Source: Brienomyrus brachyistius (taxonomy: Eukaryota > Chordata > Actinopteri > Osteoglossiformes > Mormyridae). From it: a DNA stretch of 64,000 nucleotides. This document shows positions 28,061 to 38,255 of the stretch, piece after piece; the stretch's first letter is position 1; each line of letters opens with the position of its first letter. A program made the position numbers and the translations under genes. A model generated the notes under the pieces. The model was given only the letters and a program-made list of their open reading frames with translations. It had not been told where the DNA came from and ran no database searches. Location: contig NC_064542.1 of NCBI RefSeq assembly GCF_023856365.1, positions 6,193,363 to 6,257,362 on the forward strand, in the 5' to 3' direction.

Positions 28061-29039
28061 CCAAAGTGCCCCATCAGGGCCTGTTGATTTGAAACAGTGC
28101 TTCAAACTCTCATCATTAACCACTGAACAAGTGAAAATATGCTAAAGAAAAAAACAAATACTCATTGATAATAAAACCTGTCTCTCTAACCTTGAATTAG
28201 AAATAAACTCTAGGCCTATAAGACTGTTCATTTTCAACCAATGAGTTGGTCACATTTTGAAGAAAGTGAGAACTGCTTTCAATACCAAAGAAACAAAGTT
28301 TTAGTCAGTTTTCAGACACAAAGCCGATGATGGGAAACACATTCATCTCATCTGCTGATGCATGTGACAGACCAGTGCCACCCTCTTATAGCCCCCCCAC
28401 CAGGGAGCAAGCCTGCCCAGGACACACAGGGTCATGTCCGATGGATCACCCTCCCCCCCGTCTTCTGTGTAGTTGACGAGCACATGTCACTCATATGCTG
28501 GCTGAGATGTAAGCACAGTTTGCTTACAGAGATGAATGCCTACGTGTCAGGCAGCCAAAGGGCGTAACACAGACATGGTACAGAGGCTTCCTGATGTGTA
28601 CATCTGCTCAGCGCTCAGCTCCTCCTTACAGTCCACCTTAAAGGCTGCACCTCTGTCATGCAACGTTGACATCAATGCTGGAGGCGTTGGCTGTAACTGA
28701 ATCACAAACAGGTCTTTTATCTCCACGTGCCTTACAGCGACTTGTCACATGTCACTGATAGCAGAAGCATGGGACCCAGTGTAAACAGAGATAACCCCTC
28801 CAGTGTTAGAATGAAGTCTGCGGACAGAGGAGTGCAGAGGAGAGGCGCCGGGATGGAGCCGCGGTGGGGAACCGGTCCGGGATCATGGACGACTGCCTCT
28901 GTTCTCTTACCGCTTCTGTTACTCAGAAGGTCAGGAAACGACATCAAGCAGTGAAACATTTCCAGTGCAGAACAAGTGTTCCTGCATCACTCAGAATGGC
29001 ACCATGACTGTAGTACATCAGTGTGTTACCTAGCCCATG

Positions 29040-29560
29040 ACACAAACACACACACACACACACACCCAGCCCTTACCTTACTTTCAGTTTTTTGATCGCA
29101 GTCACAGATTTTTATTCAATTGAGTTTCTCCTTGTGAGGGCCGAGAAAATGGCCCCCGCAATGCCAAGAATAACAGGTTTTTATCACATCGTTGGGAAAT
29201 TTGGTCCCCACAATGTAATGTCTACATAAATGACACACACACACATCCAGCCCAGCTGTAACCTTTAACCGCAAGTAGCCAAACAAAAGACTGTTGGCAT
29301 CTTAGTTTTTTTTTTGCAGTCACAAAATGTCCCCACAAGGTCAAGATAATAGTTTTTTTATCACAGATATACATAAGCCACACACACACAGACTGGTACT
29401 CACATCTTTGTGAGGACAATCCATTCATTTTTATGGGCATAACATTAATCCCAACTATGACGACCCTAACCCTAACCCTAACCCTACCCAGCCCTAACCT
29501 TAACCACAAGGAACCAAACAAAATTCAACTTTTGGCATTTTTAGTATTTTGATTACACAG
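29040..29560 (+). repeat. Cluster of CA-rich dispersed repeats with telomere-like units
   Basis: At least three partial copies occur in a row: AACAGGTTTTTATCACATCG with TTTGGTCCCCACAATG, then AATGTCCCCACAAGGTCAAG, then GAGGACAATCCATTCATTTT. Each is followed by (AC)n. At 29464-29487 the array CCCTAACCCTAACCCTAACC occurs, matching the vertebrate telomere unit. It is part of the dispersed repeat rather than a chromosome end. Confidence 0.65.
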
Positions 29561-30093
29561 GGGGGGGGGGCATCACTGTGTCCCGGGAAGCCAAACCCGA
29601 GCTGGGGATCAATCAGCCAAACAGAAGAGGACAGCGTCTGAGGTAATGAGCAGCTCTGCACTGTGACAGTGCGCCCCCCCCCCCCCCCCCTGCACGCTCT
29701 GGGGCCGTTTTGGGTGAGGAATCGTAGGCACTGCCCAGGGTGATATTCCATAAAGTCAACATATATGCGTCTGTTTGAGCTCCATTTTCATCAGGGGAGA
29801 GAGACCACCCCACCACAAAGGGCGGGAGCAACGTGCCAAAGATGGAGCGGAGCAAGGGAGTGTTCTCCTAGCGGGAGGGACCCCCCACTCCATGCAGCCG
29901 AAGAAAGTTCCCTTTGGGGAGCTCATGCCCCGCCCCCGCTCAGATTCTCACACTGAAAGACATGGATGCTCTTGTCATCTCATTACTGGAAGCCTTTATA
30001 CATGCACAGACATGAGCCCGGAATGGAAAAAATGTCAATACTCAGTCGAGGGGTTTGGTCTGGCTGGACACACCAACACCTAGAATATACCAA

Positions 30094-30140
30094 CCAATAA
30101 TAAGCCAATGAGCCGGGCTGAGAGTTCTAAAGCAGCCAAT
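30094..30140 (+). promoter_or_regulatory. Cluster of three CCAAT boxes
   Basis: CCAAT occurs at 30094-30098, 30105-30109 and 30136-30140, all in the same orientation, and is followed by GGCGGCGCAG. Such clusters are typical NF-Y binding promoters. No coding start or known exon follows, and the 28-bp minisatellite begins about 135 bases later. It is a promoter candidate only. Confidence 0.35.
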
Positions 30141-30274
30141 GGCGGCGCAGATACCGCTCTGCGCATTTCTCACCCCCTAGGTTTTCTTCCTGCATACTTG
30201 CCTCTTCTTTCCTCCTCTCTCTGCTTTCAGACTCTCTCTAATCACTCTCTCGCCTTCCGTTCTGGTGCCAATCT

Positions 30275-30637
30275 GCGTGAATGAGCGCCCGCAGAGAGGG
30301 TCACATGACCGAGCGCCCGCAGAGAGGGCCACATGACCGAGGGCCACATGACCGAGCGCCCGCAGAGAGGGTCACATGACCGAGCGCCCGCAGAGAGGGC
30401 CACATGACCGAGCGCCCGCAGAGAGGGCCACATGACCGAGGGCCACATGACCGAGCGCCCGCAGAGAGGGCCACATGACCGAGGGCCACATGACCGAGCG
30501 CCCGCAGGGAGGGCCACATGACCGAGCGCCCGCAGAGAGGGCCACATGACCGAGGGCCCGCAGAGAGGGCCACATGACCGAGCGCCCGCAGAGAGGGCCA
30601 CTTGACCGAGGGCCCGCAGAGAGGGCCACATGACCAG
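30275..30637 (+). repeat. GC-rich composite minisatellite (28-bp and 15-bp units)
   Basis: The 28-bp unit contains GAGCGCCCGCAGAGAGGG plus CCACATGACC. A shorter 15-bp unit GAGGGCCACATGACC is mixed in irregularly. About eleven GCCCGCAG blocks and thirteen CACATGACC blocks are present. The minus-strand open frames here (up to 153 codons of repeated CGPLCGRSVMWPS) come from the repeat, not from a gene. Confidence 0.95.
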
Positions 30638-31014
30638 ACAAATACCAGACACTAATGCGGCTATGCAAACCTGCCCACCTGGAATCCTATTGAAGCTGCA
30701 CAATCAACTTCCAGGGGGACATTGAACGGCTCAGTGGTGATGGACATACAAAACACCCATTGTGGCCAGATTACGACCTGCCGCAAAATGTGACTTTGTG
30801 TACTGACCCAAGAATCCCTTGGAAACTGAATACCGTCTTTTCTAGAACAGCCCCGGACAGATGGGATGCGTCCCACAGGCTTCCATTAAAGAGTCTTTAA
30901 GTGAAAGCTTGGGGCAGCTAACAAGGCCCATGGATACGAAGATGTGACCCAGCCTTGCATCAGCTTCTCGGTCTAAAGACGTGGGTGGCAAACCAAGGCA
31001 CAGTTCATCTAGAT

Positions 31015-31121
31015 CAGTGTTTCCCAAAACGGTCCTCAGGGACCCGCAAACAGCCGGGAGATGGGATGGAGCAAAAACGTGAGCTGTCTGCTGGTCCCCG
31101 AGGACCGGACTGGGAAACACC
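31015..31121. mobile_element. Short inverted-repeat element (MITE-like)
   Basis: The left end reads CAGTGTTTCCCAAAACGGTC and the right end, reverse-complemented, begins TGTTTCCCAGTCCGGTCC. The whole 107-bp element is nearly palindromic, with GGTCCTCAGGGACC and GGTCCCCGAGGACC inside each arm. It resembles a common teleost non-autonomous hAT-type element. No clean 8-bp target duplication was seen. Confidence 0.6.
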
Positions 31122-34100
31122 AGTCTGGACAATCCGTACATGCTTCTGCCTCTATGAGGGACGATAAAATGCACCAGAAGGCTTTGTTCTTTCTCAAGAT
31201 GCAGCAGTTTTAATTTTTAATAATATATTGTTTATTGTTAATGCCGTTAATTTAACAGAGAGCCAGCTCACTTGGCGTTATGAGGTTACAGGCATTATGA
31301 AGTGCAGTGGTTACAAGACGTTCACCAGAAGGGTCAAATCTGAAGAGTGGGTTGCTGTTGTACCATCGCAGCTGAAAAGCATCAGTCTTCTTTGGTGACC
31401 CACTGTTTCATCCCGTGAACCTTCTCCCCCTTTGCTGCTGCTGCTCTCCAGCTTTCTCATTTCTTTGCTCCATCACTACACACAACACAGGCAAGACACC
31501 CCAAAGAGTCTCTGTGCAGCAGCAGCCTGTGCCGCCCCCCACCTCACCGCTGTGCGCATAAGCAGAGGGTACCGGATGTCAGTGCTGAGCACAGAGACAC
31601 TCCATGGGATCACAGTTCTGTTTTGTCTAATCTGAAATCCTGTCAGAAGAAAGCTTATATCATTGATTAGAGCATCATCTGCTGAGATGCAAACCCAAAG
31701 TGAGATGCTGTGAGCAGCTAGACTGAGGCCACCGAGATTAAAATAACGTTGGATAAACTCTGCCTATCCCAAGAGAACGTCCTGATTCATGGGGTCCTCC
31801 AACGCCATTATAACAGGCTGTCTCCCCTCAACTCGCTCAGCTACTCAGGGTTACTGGTGTCCTCCCAACGCTTGTTAAAAATAACTGACGTCTCCCGGAT
31901 CTGGGCTGAATTCCCAGTCACATCATGCCTGAGTGTGGTGTGTTCGTCTGACGCCGAGCCCCGGATCTAAATGATGGGGTTACTCCAGTTACACCCCCAC
32001 CGTGTGGACGTGAGCTCCTAAGTAAACAGGAGACAGGCGAGCATAAGCCGGTGATTAGGAAAGAGCGAGAGCCACAGGCTTGAGAGCAATCTTGGGAATA
32101 ACGAGTGACTAACAGTTACATCCGCCGTGGATGAATATTCTCTCCCGTGAAGAGTCGTTGGCTGAGATGCGGCTGGAGTTTTGGCAGGAGAAGCACAGAG
32201 CAGACTTGTTTCACCCTCCCGCTCGTTTGCACTGGTTATCCAGCAGAGCTCAAGGATATGTCCCTCCCCCCACCCCAGGCAGATGCGCGATGACAGCACT
32301 AAGGCAGTTTTTAATGCGACAGAGGGGAAGTCGTCACCATCCTTCTCCCGATCGGCCACAGTGTCTCAGCCTCCTAAAAGGGCTTCCTGCTCCACAGAAC
32401 AGAATAGAGGAGGCTCCCTTTATGATGCGATATGAAAACTCATGTTCCAGAGACTCTGCGAGCTGGGAAATCGTTTCCCCTCAATGCCCTGGGTCGCACC
32501 CAGCCTCTTGGTGGGACGCAATTAGATCATTGATCCACAGCTCTGGAGAGCTGCCTTACCATTGTTCACTTATTTCTCAGCCGAGCGCCACTGGCCACAC
32601 CCTGAACGGCGCAGTGGGAGTGGAGCAGACCTCACCATCACTCATTTTACTTGAGAGTGTTTATATGTGGGGGGAGGGGGGGTGATGGCACACAGGGATG
32701 ACGAAGGGGTGTGGCCATGTCGTTACAAGGCCAGCTGCATCCCCACACAACACAACCAAATTTTCCGGAAAGATGGGGACAGTGCAGGGGTGACCGAGAA
32801 CGTTGTCACAAGCCTGACTAGATGGTGATGAGTCTAGAGTGGCTGGGTCTAGAGTGGCCGCTGCCGGCCATTCTAGACTCCTCCCTGGGCTCGGAGAGCC
32901 AAGACCACAGTCATACTTAAGTGAAGACTGGCAGCACTTTAGGCACAGCATACCAATACCCCAGATGGGCGGAGTCCAAATGTGTCCTGGGGCAATTTTT
33001 CACCCTTTGGGTTAGACCTGCCCCTGCAGGTCAATCCCCCTGGGGCAGCAAGATCCCAGCGGCCAGTGAGCCTCTCCTGCCCAGTGTAATTAGGAAATAC
33101 CTATTTGCTTTAATTTTTTTTTCTGAATTGTGCTCTTTTTGTGGAGTATCTGTAAATATCAGAGGAAATGGGCTGAGCTTTGCATGATTAGACAGTACGA
33201 TAAGTCACTGCGATTGTAATGGTATCTTATTCACACAGCGCGTAGAAAATGACGTTGCTGACAGATTTAGTTAAGAGGAACATTTACGCGTTGGAATAAG
33301 TTAACATACAGTAGAGCTAACGAGGTGAACAACTCAACTGCATGGTGAGAACATTTTAATCTCGGCAGGAAAGCTGACTGCTTCATTTGTTCTGTGTTAC
33401 TTAAAAATCCGCCCGCCCACAATGCATTTACTGTCCCGTCCCAAAGTGCAGACCCCGCACCGCCTGTGAGTGTAACTGCAGAGCCAGGGGCGCATAATTA
33501 AAGGGGAACGACACATTGCATTAACCATGCAGCGTACTGACCTAATAAATCATGTTAAGAATAACTCTCAGTGCACAGGCTAACATGCATTAGACTTAAC
33601 CACCCAGATCTCCCCAGTTCCCCTAAAAGACTCATTCAAGCTTTGCACCTGCAGCAAGACGGAAACTGGGCTGGGGCTATATCAGTGCCGGACACGTTTC
33701 CAGCGAGAAAAAAAATAGGCAGGGCGATACTAACTCTCGTTATTTAAGTCACGACTGGAGGAGGAAATGGCGCTAACATTATTACATATGAAACTGCGTT
33801 GTAAATAGGTCAAAGCTTAAGCAAGGCAGCGTCAACTAGTGAAACACCCAGCAGACGATACTAATGCTTCTCGTGGAGAGGGGCTGTAAGGAACCTGGGA
33901 GATTAATAACGAATCCTTATCCTGCCATGTCTTCGCGTCTCTTCGTAAAATGGATTGAACAGGTCCTGACATGTCGGCTGTTTTTATTTAGCAAAATAAG
34001 CATCTTACATTTTTCTTATTAATTTTGTTACTACAAAAATATGAAAAGACTACTTTGAGTTAGCAGTTTAAAAAAAAAAAATACTTTAAAGACTGGTACA

Positions 34101-35526
34101 ATCAGTAAAATCCATTCTTGAGGTTCATGTTTTGTCTTGGTTTCCTTAACTATTTAGTTTTGGTTTGCACTGGGATTTAATCCCAATGATAGAGATTTCT
34201 TTCATAACATACATTTCTTAGTTTGTTACTTCTGTAGTAAAAATACACTCGGCATGTAGTTATTCACTGACAGCGGTAAATGGCAGAAATTAGATTTAAG
34301 AATCTGCCGCAAGAGGTTGCATTCGGTTACAAAATGGTTTAAGCCACCCATTGGTTGGTCGAATACTGTAACCCCACCCACTCGTACTTTCAGAACCTCT
34401 TTTCCCTCAACAGTCTCTTTATTAATTGAATTATTCTGGTTAAGGAGCTTGGTCAGGGTTACTATTCTGCTTGTTATCTGAAAGCTTTTTAAAGGTGCGT
34501 TCACCTCCCACTGATAGCCTACTAGCTGCCCCTGACATGTGGCATGCAAAATTACACAGAAAACTATTTATAAAAATATGACTTCAAAGTGAATCCACTG
34601 TGGTGCTTGCGGGAATTGCCCTGTGGAAATACCCTTACAAATAAATACACACAAACCACAATTAAAACCAGTAAGTCCACCAGGAATTAATTACTTCTAA
34701 AGAAAACTCCCTTTTACTAGGATAGATGAGACAAGCATTTTATCTGCAATAAACAATAACATGTTACAAATAAAACAAAACGACTGATTAACAGGATAAC
34801 AAATCAGCTCGTAACTATGCGGGAGTTTCTGCACGTGTCCCATCTCAAATGCATGCAGGTGATTTAGCATGAAGCTGTGAATGTGCTTCATGAATGGCTC
34901 GTTACTGTAGGCCACAAATACGTGATAATAAAGACAAAATGTATCAGAAGCGCTGATAGTTGTTTTGCTTTTGAAGAGCATTGTATGGTATTAGGTGTCA
35001 TTTGTAAGCAGGTATTTTTCTATAGTGAGTTTCAGGGATAGGGACAGTGACAGATATGTCGCAGAAATGGCTTCTGATTTGTAACTGGAGATTTTAATAG
35101 TGCTCCCGTTCAGTGGTGAATATGTCTCACTCATAAATGACACAGCTAAACAAACACGAAGCTTCCTGCCAGGCAGAACCACCTGAACCAAACATTCCCA
35201 TTAATAACCTCCAAATATGCCCAGTCATGGAAAGATCGGGCAGTTTATTGCACTCAAGCTGCCAGTATCAGCCATCTAGTACAATAATGGCAGATATGCC
35301 AAGGCAACTAAACCTAACTGGGTAAACAGAGACACGGAGGAGAGGAAGCAGTGAGCGCTGGGGCAGACCGACTGTCTGCTGGTCTCACCCATACAGTGGA
35401 GTCGCTCTCCATCAGAAAACACACGCTTCAGAACAACCCCTCCTCCCCCCTCCCCCTCCACCTTCCCCTCCACCCAGCCCGTCATCCAAACACAGAGCCC
35501 CGTTAAATCAAACCCCGCGTACCTAC

Positions 35527-35605
35527 CTTCTGTGTGGCAGCTGGAGGAGAGTATGGTGCTGGGGGGTCGAAAAAGGTACGGGAGGTAACGGGAAAAGCAT
35601 TTCAT
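35527..35605 (-). CDS. ppp2r2b: ppp2r2b alternative first coding exon, Bβ2 (mitochondrial) isoform
   Basis: Alternative first exon of the same PP2A B55-beta gene. The minus-strand ATG is at 35605-35603 and 26 codons follow, beginning MKCFSRYLPYLFRPP and ending SCHTE. The exon ends GAA G before the donor GTAGGT, the same phase-1 junction as the Bβ1 exon. In mammals this N-terminus (the Bβ2 splice form, which from memory has Ile where this one has Leu at residue 11 and Asn where this one has Ser at residue 16) is a cryptic mitochondrial import signal that takes PP2A to the outer mitochondrial membrane in neurons. The sequence here keeps the basic and aromatic residues (K2, R6, Y7, Y10, R13). 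It is separated from the Bβ1 exon by about 22 kb and presumably has its own promoter. The rest of the protein lies outside the window. Confidence 0.93.
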
Positions 35606-37614
35606 GTTTTAAAAATCTTTTCCTTACTGGCAGCGCATTACTGTTTGTCCATATCCGAAAGTCGGTGGCACAGACCGGAGTATGAGGGCAGGGAGGAGAG
35701 CTCCCTGCGTTTTTTCCACTGATCTACAGCGGCATCACTTTAAATCGGAGCTCAAATCCCTCCTTTACTGCAATAGCGGATCGGGGAGATTGACATGTCT
35801 CCTGACGACGCTTCTCTCTCGTTCATCATGTTTGCTTTATCCCCCCCCCCGCCCCCAGTCGTTAGCTGGACGTCAGGCTGCGCTTTTTCTCACGGATCGC
35901 AGGGGACTGAGCATCGGGGAGCGGAGAGGAGGAGGGCTGAGAGCTGCCGGCACCGCATCTGCTGGCTGCCTGTGAGCACAGTGATGATCGCCGCCGCTGC
36001 CTCAGCTGCGAGGAAGTTAAATGTCCCAGTATCTGCCGACACACTCCCTTGCCCCCCCCCCATCCCCTGCTCTCTCGCTCTCCTTCCAGCGCCCCCCTCC
36101 CTTTCACACACATAAAATTACCAATTGCTGGCCTGCGCGGAATAAATAGCTAACTCAGCGGCGAATATAGCTCCTTATATTCCCAGATAGAACGTGAAAA
36201 AAACACACATGCCTACCCCATATGCTTATTTACTTACAACATTATTATTATTACTACAGCATTATTGTTGTTGTTGTAATTATTATTGATGTTGTTGTAA
36301 ATTCTGATAAATATTAATATTTTAATTTGCTTTGTATTCCGTGTAGACGTCACTGATTAACTGTCCAGCTGCCCTGTTTCCTACCGCTTACCCTGGGGGG
36401 GTAGGAAGGGAGGAGGGGGGGGGCTGATGGGGTCACACGCTGGACCGGATGCCAGTAATTTGTCTTTTTTTTTTTTTTGCTTATTCACAAAAAACCCATA
36501 ATACAATGTCGAAGCTACCAGTATAAATATTCATGTTGTCTGAAGTTAAACCTCTTACACGTATATCTTTAGGCTACTAACAGCTGTGTTAAAACTTTGC
36601 CTGTTCGACTTAAAAAGATGGACATAAAGAGCCTTACGCAATTTTGCGTGCATTCCTTCTAAGGTCACGAAAACATACACATGATCTCTATGGTATTTTA
36701 AAATAGAACAGTCACGTCCCCCGAGCCCTCGGTATCCAACATGCCGACTAATAATAAGCGCGACACACAAAACAGATACGCTGATCAGCTGAGCAAGACG
36801 TTTGGTTAAAACGATGGAGCACACTTAGTTACAACGTCCCTGGGGTTTATGACATTAGAAGCTTTTTAAAAAAGACTCGCTTGCCTAAAAATAAATTAAA
36901 TTACATTTCTTGGTAAGAGACTAAAAACTAAACATGGGATTACTATGGCTGAGGTGCTACTGAACACTAACTCCGATATGATGAAAAGGTTTGTTTCATT
37001 ATGTGAAACAAATTGCAAAGACATTAAATGATAATGTAAGACACAGCTTGGGGCTTTGTTGCCAAAAACATGGCAACTAGAGATACCCTCTTCTAAGATA
37101 GTTAATGGTAGTCATTTGATTCATTTGCATTTCCATCCATCCACCATCCATCCATCTTCCATAAATGTCTGACAGTTGATGTTGTTTTACCACAGTGTGA
37201 CAATGAGCATATGTGTGTCCATCTTTTTGATGGCCGTTGGGAGCGGTGTGGTCACTCAGCCAGAATCCAGCTCTGCCTTCCATCTCTCACAGAGAAGACA
37301 TATCCTGGCTGAGTCCGTGTGCCTCCTAGCTTACCGCTTTGGCAGTCTGAATATCCGCTTAGGGTCTCTATGTTGTCCAGACATTTGGGAAAGCAGTTAA
37401 ATATCATCCTCTGTAATGTAGTGGTGACTTTTTTAGAGACCAGTGTGTATGTTGCCAGTTTGATCTTCATTGTCCTTCTTAAAGATTAATTTCTAGGCAA
37501 GCTGAGGTTCTCCATCAGAATGTTTTATTGAGGACAAAAGCTAAAAATCTGAAAATCTGTACGTTTTAATTAAGGACTCAAAACTGGCGTGTTTATAATT
37601 AGTATGTATTCAAG

Positions 37615-37765
37615 TATTCTGTGGGTGGAGTGCTGGCTCTGAGGCTTGGGATCTGTGCCTGCAACTGGAAGGGTGCTGGTTCAAATCCCGTGAATGCAGG
37701 ATTCCATTCCATTGGGCCCATGAACAAGGTCCTTAACCTGCAATTGCTTCATCCTGGGTATAATG
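37615..37765 (+). mobile_element. tRNA-derived SINE (second family)
   Basis: The B-box-like GTGCTGGTTCAAATCCC is followed by GGGCCCATGAACAAGGTCCT, the usual body of a common teleost SINE. It shares this with the copies at 53668 and 62370. It is degenerate and lacks a clear tail. Confidence 0.55.
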
Positions 37766-37970
37766 TTAATCTACATCCAGCCCTATAAGGAGGTCCTCCA
37801 ACTCACAGGGAATAACTTGGGGGTTGGCGGCAGGATTGGCACTGCAGCCACTGGAAAAACCTCACACTGGTCCATTCGGAGTTGTGTGGAGCTGAGGTAT
37901 CACCTGCCACATGGCTGCATTCAGGTTCTCACCCATGACGTGGTTTGTCATGTGATGGGTGCGGCAACGC

Positions 37971-38255
37971 ACTGTATCAGTGCGTGCTCCTTACGCGCTG
38001 TATCAGTGCGTGCTCCTTACGCGCTGTATCAGTGCGTGCTCCTTACGCGCTGTATCAGTGCGTGCTCCTTACGCGCTGTATCAGTGCGTGCTCCTTACGC
38101 GGTGTATCAGTCCGTGCTCCTTACGCGCTGTATCAGTGCGTGCTCCTTAAGCGCTGTATCAATGCGTACTCCTTGCATGCTGTATCAGTGCGTGCTCCTT
38201 ACGCGGTGTATCAGTCCGTGCTCCTTACGCGGTGTATCAGTCCGTGCTCCTTACC
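37971..38255 (+). repeat. Minisatellite, 26-bp unit, 11 copies
   Basis: CTGTATCAGTGCGTGCTCCT recurs every 26 bases from 37972 to about 38232. The five leftmost copies are identical and the right-hand ones carry variants (GGTGTATCAGTCC, AAGCGCTG). The open frames over it are repeat translations. Confidence 0.96.

Larger units (their letters stand above)
13718..35526. other. ppp2r2b alternative-promoter interval between Bβ1 and Bβ2 exons
   Basis: About 22 kb without recognised coding exons. The CpG-rich part at 13720-14440 is the likely Bβ1 promoter. The rest holds a (TAGA)n microsatellite, poly-C runs, a 40-bp minisatellite (27820-28060), CA-rich dispersed repeats with telomere-like units (26.9-29.6 kb), a 28-bp minisatellite (30275-30637), a triple CCAAT cluster (30094-30140) and a small inverted-repeat element (31015-31121). 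Stretches at 15.6-15.9 and 18.3-19.6 kb are even in base composition and low in repeats, and may be conserved non-coding DNA. Confidence 0.5.

Noticed and set aside
29464..29487. Chromosome end or fusion scar
   Set aside because: Only four CCCTAA-type units, embedded in a dispersed CA-rich repeat that occurs elsewhere in the window without them.
30242..30703. 153-codon minus-strand open frame rich in CGPLCGRSVMWPS
   Set aside because: It is the translation of the 28-bp/15-bp minisatellite.
32131..32685. 184-codon plus-strand open frame
   Set aside because: No recognisable domain, no splice or promoter context, composition like the surrounding non-coding DNA.
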